Of a stretch of 64,000 nt of DNA, positions 58,366 through 64,000 are shown in pieces. The notes under the pieces were generated by a model that did no database searches, was not told where the DNA came from, and worked only from the letters and a program-made list of their open reading frames with translations. Made by a program: the position numbers and the translations under genes. Location: assembly GCA_021234155.1 (NCBI GenBank), contig JAJEKV010000094.1, forward strand, positions 2,740,782-2,804,781. Reading direction: 5' to 3'. Every line of letters starts with the position of its first letter. Position 1 is the first letter of the stretch. Origin of the DNA: Isoetes taiwanensis. Taxonomy: Eukaryota; Streptophyta; Lycopodiopsida; Isoetales; Isoetaceae.

Positions 58366-58543
58366 ACCTCCTAATTTTGTACCTGTAACTAAAATTTTGG
58401 TATAATATAATTCTTGTCTTGAAAAATTGATGTTAAAAAGGTAGTTACAAAAGTCAAATTGTACTAAAAATTTTTGTATCTAACTTGTAAGAGTTTAATT
58501 ATCTTACCCTAATTAGAAAATTTTTCTTCCGAGCAAAAAAATC

Positions 58544-58813
58544 GCGAAACCGGGTTGGTCCGCGCCAAACCCCTTTCCGACAGTTTCGGAAGGCCCTTTC
58601 GCGCGGACCGACCCTATTTCGCCTATAGGTGTCCATTTTGCTCAAGAAAAGTTGCATGCTAGGTTAGAATTGATCAATTAGTCATGTTAGGATCTTTCCA
58701 ACCTCAAAAATTCGTCAAAATCACTTCGAAAATCGCGAAACCGGGTTGGTCCGCGCCAATCCCCTTTCCGACAGTTTCGGAAGGCCCTTTTGCGCGAACC
58801 AACCCGATTTGGC
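58544..58813 (+). repeat. Pair of 79-nt hairpins between the E2 H3 gene and ORF2
   Basis: 58544-58622 and 58735-58813, 191 bp apart. Outer arms are GCGAAACCGGGTTGGTCC and its near complement ending CGACCCTATTTCGC, with an inner stem CCTTTCCGA/TTCGGAAGG around CAGT. The second copy keeps the same stems with a few changes. Position and spacing match the hairpin pairs of E1, but the sequence is different. Confidence 0.85.
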
Positions 58814-58984
58814 CCTTTTTGGCCTAGTTTGACCAATTTTGACCCAGCAACCTGCCATGTAGTGTTTCTTGCTTTGTTTTGCTTAGAATTGCACTTCATG
58901 ATAGCTCATTTGGACACTCCTAGCCTTTGAACAAAGTCCTTCCACATCAAGAACCCTTGTGCACGGAACCCGAGGCACCCCTAG

Positions 58985-58994
58985 TCTATAAAAG
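58985..58994 (+). promoter_or_regulatory. TATA box upstream of E2 ORF2
   Basis: TCTATAAAAGGACCCTCATT, 118 bp before the ATG at 59104; matches the E1 site in spacing and in the following CCCTCA block. Confidence 0.6.
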
Positions 58995-59103
58995 GACCCT
59001 CATTTGTCATTTTCTCACCATCAAAGTTGCTCTCAGTCCCTTTGGCGATTTTCTAGCTCCCTGCCCGTCCTCAACAGCCATTTTTCACACTCCTTTCTGC
59101 TCA

Positions 59104-60618
59104 ATGGCGCCCTCAAACTTTGTCAGATGGTATGACGCCGCCAATCACATCCGTGAATTCCCTGCCGACCAAGCTTTCCATGTCTTCGATCACCTCTTTG
59201 ATCTGCACGCCACATTGACTAGGACTCCCTATTACACCGACATCATTTGCCAATATGACCAACAGATACTACCCTGGGAAGTTAGCTTGCCACCTAGGGG
59301 AGGGAAATGGGTTTCTCTAGACTCTCTGACCCAAGCCATAGGTGGGGGAGCTAAGGCCAAGAATAGGGTGTGGGATAGAACCAGAAACATGCCAGACTAC
59401 ATGACCTGTAAGCATCATAGGCACATATACCTCTCAAACCAAGCAGCCTTAGCTTTGTTCATGCAGTACAAGGCAGTCAACCAACCAGGGGAGCCGTCAA
59501 TTCAGCCCTTAGATCTAGCACCTCTCAACACCCGAAGGGAGCAGATCAGGATCCACGAAATCGAATCCACGGAGTACGAGTACTATGGCTCCACCTCGGC
59601 AACACCCATGCTGCAGATCGAGCAAGACTACGAGCAACAAGTGGAGGAGAACCCAAGTGGGGAAATAAGGGAAGCAGCAAGGATGGAAAGGGAAATAGCT
59701 AGGCAGGAAGGCACATTGAGGCGAGATTTCGAACCACCACTTGGCATCACAGCCCTGTCACCAGTGATCATCGACGGCGAGGAGTACATCTTGGCTAACG
59801 ACATCCTCAACCTCCCCCAGTGCCAAGAAGAAGGCCTCAGAATCGACGAGCTCCTAGGCTTAATCGCACAAGAGCAGGGCGGTGACTTCATCGACTACTC
59901 CTACCAGGAATTTCCAAGGGAGTTATCGGAGCGACACTCGTACGCCGGGCAGACAATGTCAGATATAGAAGCCTATCAGCAGATAAGGGAGATCTATCGA
60001 CAACAAGAACCTGTCATCCCAGAGGAGGAGTTCCAGCAGATACAAAGCAGATTGTATAAGCCAGGAAGAGGTCCAAGCTCTAGCCGACCGGTCCGTTCCA
60101 TGAGTTCGCGTGAGGCACATGCCAACATCAACTTGGAGAACGCTACCACAATGTGGAGGGACCACGAAGACCTCGTAGCAATAGACATCTATGGGGAAGC
60201 AGCTGGCAGAAGAGGCACAGGGTCCAACATCACGGGTAAAGGCAAGGCGCTTCGATACTATCTTCCAGCTCTTAGCCAAGGGCAGATGATAGTATTCCAC
60301 AGGGAGTTTAGCCCAAGGGGAGAGGAGTCTGTTGCGCTCCTCATAGCCCTCTCTGGCTTTGGGCAGCACGCCAGACTGGACCACACATCGGACCATGTCA
60401 TCCTTTTCAAGAGATCAGCAGCTCTTCACTGCCTCGACTTCGCCAGGGGCCACCTCAGGGATGCACATTTGTCAGTAGTGGCAGCAACGGCACCTGAACT
60501 CCCAGCACCACAGGTAGCAAGAGCATTGGAGGGAGGATCGGCGGCCAGAATCCTGCAGAACATGGGCAAGGGCACAACATTCAAGAAAATCAAGAACTTC
60601 TTCAAGCGACATCGTTGA
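59104..60618 (+). CDS. E2 ORF2, unknown protein conserved with E1, intact
   Basis: 504 residues from MAPSNFVRWYDA. An upstream ATG at 58927 is in frame, but the start at 59104 is preferred because E1 begins at the same place (MATSDFQRWYSA) and because 58927 lies upstream of the TATA box. The middle has a conserved PPLGITALSPVIIDGEEY block, an acidic DELLGLIAQEQGGDFIDYSY region and a TMSDIEAYQQIREIYRQQ helix. The C-terminal part has MIVFHREFSPRGEESVALLI and ends basic (FKKIKNFFKRHR). No signal peptide or membrane span. I recognise no known domain; some plant Gypsy lineages (Tat/Ogre) also carry an ORF upstream of gag, but similarity to it is not evident. Confidence 0.85.
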   Translation: MAPSNFVRWYDAANHIREFPADQAFHVFDHLFDLHATLTRTPYYTDIICQYDQQILPWEVSLPPRGGKWVSLDSLTQAIGGGAKAKNRVWDRTRNMPDYMTCKHHRHIYLSNQAALALFMQYKAVNQPGEPSIQPLDLAPLNTRREQIRIHEIESTEYEYYGSTSATPMLQIEQDYEQQVEENPSGEIREAARMEREIARQEGTLRRDFEPPLGITALSPVIIDGEEYILANDILNLPQCQEEGLRIDELLGLIAQEQGGDFIDYSYQEFPRELSERHSYAGQTMSDIEAYQQIREIYRQQEPVIPEEEFQQIQSRLYKPGRGPSSSRPVRSMSSREAHANINLENATTMWRDHEDLVAIDIYGEAAGRRGTGSNITGKGKALRYYLPALSQGQMIVFHREFSPRGEESVALLIALSGFGQHARLDHTSDHVILFKRSAALHCLDFARGHLRDAHLSVVAATAPELPAPQVARALEGGSAARILQNMGKGTTFKKIKNFFKRHR

Positions 60619-60941
60619 TGGAAGACTTGTTTTGTTAATTAATCAAGTGTATTGTAACTCTTTTCGCTATTATCATGTAACTTATGAAATGTATTTCTAA
60701 ATGCTAATTAATGTCTTACCATGATCTTGACTTGTAAGTGGAAATTTCACATGATTTCTTTTGTATCTGACAATAAATTAATTGTAAACGGATATAATTC
60801 ATGTGTAAACCAAATAACAAGCATTGGTGATCAATCCTTGCAGCAAGGAACACCGGCTCAGGTTCCCAAGGCCAGGGCCGACAGCATCAGTGGGTACCCA
60901 GGAACCTATTCGGACGTGATCAGGATGACATCAACGAGGAA
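60619..60941 (+). other. Spacer between ORF2 and gag, with ATG-less coding extension and possible splice acceptor
   Basis: From 60831 to 60942 the gag frame is open without an ATG and reads NTGSGSQGQGRQHQWVPRN and FGRDQDDINEE; E1 has a comparable stretch. atccttgcag at 60843 is a plausible acceptor, so Gag may be made from spliced RNA with a longer N-terminus (inference). Confidence 0.4.
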
Positions 60942-62200
60942 ATGACGCCTGAAGCAATCAACGCAAGGCTCGTTCAGATGAGGAATCAGATGCATCAGCT
61001 GATCCACTGGGCCACCCCATTGATGAATGCCCAAGAATACGCACCTGCGCCACCTCCACCTCCACCATTACCCCAACAAGGCATTGAAGAAGGCCCACAG
61101 CAGGAGGGACAAGACAATCAGGGGAATGTCAGAGACAGGAAAAGGAAAAGGAGAAACAGAAGATCTCCAACTCCACCTAGCTCCAGTTCATCGGACACTT
61201 CGCACACCCAAGACAGTTCTAGCTCAGAAAGTGAGTCTGACACTCCACAGGTAAGAGCCAGGGCAAGAAAGGCAGATGACTATCAGAAGAAGGTTGACAG
61301 TGCTATGAGCAATGTGTGGAAGACTAGGAAGTTGGGTCAGTTCTCAGGAAAGGATAGGTCAGGCATGGAAGCAGAAGCATGGCTCGACGAAATGGAGGAA
61401 TTTGGCAACTCTTATAGCATGAAGGACAAGGACATAGGGAAAGTTGCTACAGCAAACTTGATAGGAGCAGCTAGAATCTGGTGGAAAGGCTATGCCAAGT
61501 CTAACAAGCTCAAAAGAAACAGTTGCAGATTCAAGACCTTCAGCAAGGCTTTCCGCAAGCACTATGTGCCAAGATCGCACACTAGCAGGCAGATCCAGCA
61601 GTTCTATAGGTTGAACCAGGGTACATTGTCAGTAGCAAAGTATACAGAGGAATTCATGCGGCTCAGGCTCCATGTTCCCGGAGTATCAGAAAGGCAAGCG
61701 GTTGATACCTACATTGAAGGGTTGAACAGCAATATCAACTAGAGGCTTGTTAGAGCAATCAACCCAAGGTCAGTTGCAGAGGCCGAAGACAAAGCTATAA
61801 GTTTGGAAGAAGCACCATCGACTCCAGCAGAGAAACAGACGACATTCAAGGGTAAAGCTTCGGGGCAGTACCAAGGGCAATACCAGAGTAAGCAATCAGC
61901 AGCTACGCCATCAGGAGGCCAGCAGCAGGGAAGAGCTCAGGGTAAGACCTTTGGGGACCGTAAGCCGCAGAATGCATCAGGGGGCAGTGTGCTAAAGCGT
62001 ATCCTGGATAGTCTGACGAAAGAGAAGAGACAGGAGTGTATCGAGAAGAAGCTTTGTTTCAGGTGCTTCCAGCCAGGGCACCGAACACATGATTGCCCAT
62101 TCGTCATGCAGGCAGCCTTGGCAGAGCTTATGGATTGGGATTCACCAACGGAAGCGGATGAAGACGACGACCAGCATGAGGCCCAGGACTTCATAGATGG
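60942..62200 (+). pseudogene. gag: E2 gag, one in-frame TAG
   Basis: Starts MTPEAINARLVQMRNQ (E1 also has MTP here). A Pro-rich and Ser-rich basic region precedes the capsid core EAEAWLDEMEEFGNSYSMKD, RIWWKGYAKSNKLKR and FSKAFRKHYVPRS. A TAG at 61740-61742 interrupts the frame after LNSNIN; the same frame continues at once with RLVRAINPRSVAEAEDKAIS. CAG (Gln) to TAG is the simplest origin. The zinc knuckle CFRCFQPGHRTHDC at 62054-62096 is a perfect CX2CX4HX4C. Gag and pol share one frame, with no shift between them. Confidence 0.88.
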
Positions 62201-64000
62201 TGAGTGTCATATATGTGCAAACATTGAGTCAGGTGATATTGAGGATCAGTCAACAGTCATCGCGGCTGATGGGATCATAGATAGTAATCCATATGTAGTC
62301 CTCATAGACACAGGTAGCTCTCATAACTTCGCCTCTCCCAGGCTGGCTGCCCTAATGAAGAATAAGGTATTGAAGTCTAAGCCAAGGCCAGTTGCTATGG
62401 CAAACGGCGCCATTCGACACACTAAGGGGAGGAGGATCACATTCGACATAGACCTTAGTGGAAGTAAGTGGCCGATGGGAGCAGAAGTCATGGAAATTGG
62501 AAGGTATGACCTTATAGTAGGCATGGAATTCTTAAGGCCGGCCAAAGCCATGATTGATTGTGACCGCAACGAAGTCGCCATGACGGCACCGGACGGCACC
62601 AAATTCATAGTGAAAGGTAAGAAGGCAGCTCCTTCCATGCAGTGTATTTCTTTGAAGCACCTAAGGAAAAGTATAGAAAGAAATAAGGTGGATTATATTT
62701 TGAGGTTAGTGGCAATTGAGCCCAATAAGCAGGATGGAAGCGATCAAAAGGGGAATCAGTTGCCCAGGCCAGTAGCAAGGCTCATCTCAGAATTTAAGGA
62801 TGTATTCCCGGATGAAATCCGGCAACTACCACCTTATAGGGGTGTAGAATGTGAAATCACATTAGCTCCAGATGCTAAGCCTACCAGCAAGGCACCTTAC
62901 AGGATGAGCACCCCAGAATTGATAGAACTCAAGAAGCGGCTCTTAAATTGCTTGAGCTTGGGTTTATTAGAGCAAGTGTGTCTCCTTTTGGAGCACCTAT
63001 ACTCTTTGTGAAGAAGAAAGATGGGAGCTTAAGAATGTGCATAGACTATCGCCAGCTCAACAAGCAGACGATAAAGAACAAGTATGCATTGCCAAGGGCA
63101 GATGATTTGATGGACCAGCTCCAAGGAGCAAGGGTATTCTCAAAAATTGACTTAAGGTCAGGGTACCATCAGATAAGAATAAAGGAAGAGGATATCCATA
63201 AGACCGCCTTTAGAACGCGGTATGGTCACTTTGAGTTCACAGTAATGCCCTTTGGGTTGTCGAACGCTCCAGCAACTTTTATGCGCCTCATGAACGACGT
63301 CTTCAGAGAATTTCTAGATGAGTTTGTCATTGTCTTCTTCGACGACATTCTAGTCTACAGCAAGTCCATTGAAGATCATGATCAGCATTTGAGAATGGTG
63401 TTGGAAAAGTTGAGACGGCATCGCTTATATGGCAAGCTCTCCAAATGCCACTTTGCTACCCAAAGAGTGGAGTACTTGGGCCATGTAATATCGGCGGAAG
63501 GGATTTCCACCGACCCCGCAAAAATTGAAGCAGTAGTTGATTGGCCAGCTCCAAGGAATGTAGCAGAAGTAAGAAGCTTTCTCGGGTTGGCGGGATATTA
63601 CAGAAAGTTCGTGAAGGACTTTGCTAGGTGGGCGTCTCCTTTGACGGACCTCACTAAGAGCGTTAAGGTGAAAGATTGGAGAACACATTGGCTAGAGAAA
63701 GTCCAAGTTTCCTTTGAGAAGCTCAAGGAGGCCTTAACATCAGCTCCAGTGCTCGTCCTTCCAGACCCAAGTAAAGATAAGCTTGTGGCTACGGATGCAA
63801 GCAAGATAGCAACAGGGGCAGTCTTGATGCAAGAAGAAAGGGTAGTCGCCTACGACTCGAAGAAGATGAACGACGCCGAGCAACGCTACCCAACCCATGA
63901 TCAGGAGCTCCTAGCCATTGTCAGGGCACTAAGGATTTGGAGGCATTATTTGCTGGGAAGGAAGTTTCAGTTAGATACTGATCACCAGAGCCTCCAGTAT
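62201..64000 (+). pseudogene. pol: E2 pol: protease, reverse transcriptase, start of RNase H; one frameshift; partial
   Basis: The protease has VLIDTGSSHNFASPRL, with Asp at 62307. The frame shifts by one base near 62940-62955; past it the reading frame is open to the window end. Reverse transcriptase motifs: [59 protein letters not shown], the catalytic FFDDIL at 63335-63352 (both Asp present) and [17 protein letters not shown]. RNase H begins [16 protein letters not shown] near 63786 and is cut by the window edge at DTDHQSLQY. Typical chromovirus reverse transcriptase. Confidence 0.9.

Larger units (their letters stand above)
55045..64000 (+). mobile_element. E2: Ty3/Gypsy chromovirus carrying a histone H3 gene and ORF2, right part outside the window
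   Basis: 5' LTR 55045-56672, primer-binding site, histone H3 gene, ORF2, gag, protease, reverse transcriptase and the start of RNase H, then the window ends. Same gene order and LTR type as E1, with which it shares about 70-80 percent similarity in pol blocks by eye. H3 and ORF2 are intact; gag has one in-frame TAG and pol one single-base shift. By analogy with E1 the missing part should hold integrase, a chromodomain and the 3' LTR. Confidence 0.93.

Noticed and set aside
58927-59103. Upstream in-frame start for E2 ORF2
   Set aside because: It lies before the TATA box and the extension has no counterpart in E1, whose ORF2 starts at the equivalent of 59104.

Overview
The window looks like nuclear DNA of a land plant. 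Its host genes have plant architecture: a group-E-like PP2C with MGxCxS N-terminus, a secreted PLAT/ATS3-like protein and a bulb-lectin receptor kinase. Introns have GT..AG ends, and most of the window is retrotransposon-derived (Ty1/Copia, Ty3/Gypsy chromovirus, LINE, tRNA-derived SINE-like sequences). I cannot name the species; gene-poor DNA with large chromoviruses would fit a fern, lycophyte, gymnosperm or other large-genome plant.

Layout. 1-840: 5' half of a PP2C gene (minus strand, runs off the left edge). 0.8-8.9 kb: mostly non-coding. 8905-10404: a complete, very young 1.5-kb gag-only Copia-type element with 5-bp target duplication. 13.2-13.7 kb: a two-exon secreted PLAT protein gene. 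14182-17480: a complete gag-only Gypsy-type element with 799-bp LTRs, a 5-bp target duplication and an array of seven small covarying hairpins. 20.8-22.1 kb: fragments of unrecognised minus-strand genes. 22.2-23.8 kb: a tandemly duplicated higher-order minisatellite. 24.6-25.2 kb: Copia relic. 28.8-42.0 kb: an old, frameshifted 13-kb Ty3/Gypsy chromovirus (called E1 here). 42.0-45.0 kb: a 5'-truncated LINE against a Copia relic. 50.5-53.1 kb: an intact intronless receptor kinase with a lectin ectodomain, about seven membrane spans and a cytoplasmic kinase. 55.0 kb to the right edge: a younger, better preserved relative of E1 (called E2), cut by the window end inside RNase H.

The most striking content is in E1 and E2. 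Both have LTRs of about 1.6 kb, and between the primer-binding site and gag both carry two extra genes. The first is a histone H3: it starts MARTKQT (the H3 tail including K4 and K9) and ends in a full H3 histone fold, with a charged insertion of about 260 residues between them. The second is a roughly 500-residue protein that I do not recognise. Three of these four extra genes have a clear TATA box about 115-125 bp before the start codon and the fourth (E2 H3) an A/T-rich match about 100 bp before; three of the four also have a pair of long hairpins upstream, with copies 187-199 bp apart. The pol of E1 ends in a chromodomain, a module family that binds the methylated H3 tail. One element lineage therefore carries both an H3-tail protein and an H3-reader module. 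The H3 gene is intact in E2 and broken but recognisable in E1, so its capture predates their divergence. All homology calls here were made by eye and from memory of the families; no searches were run.
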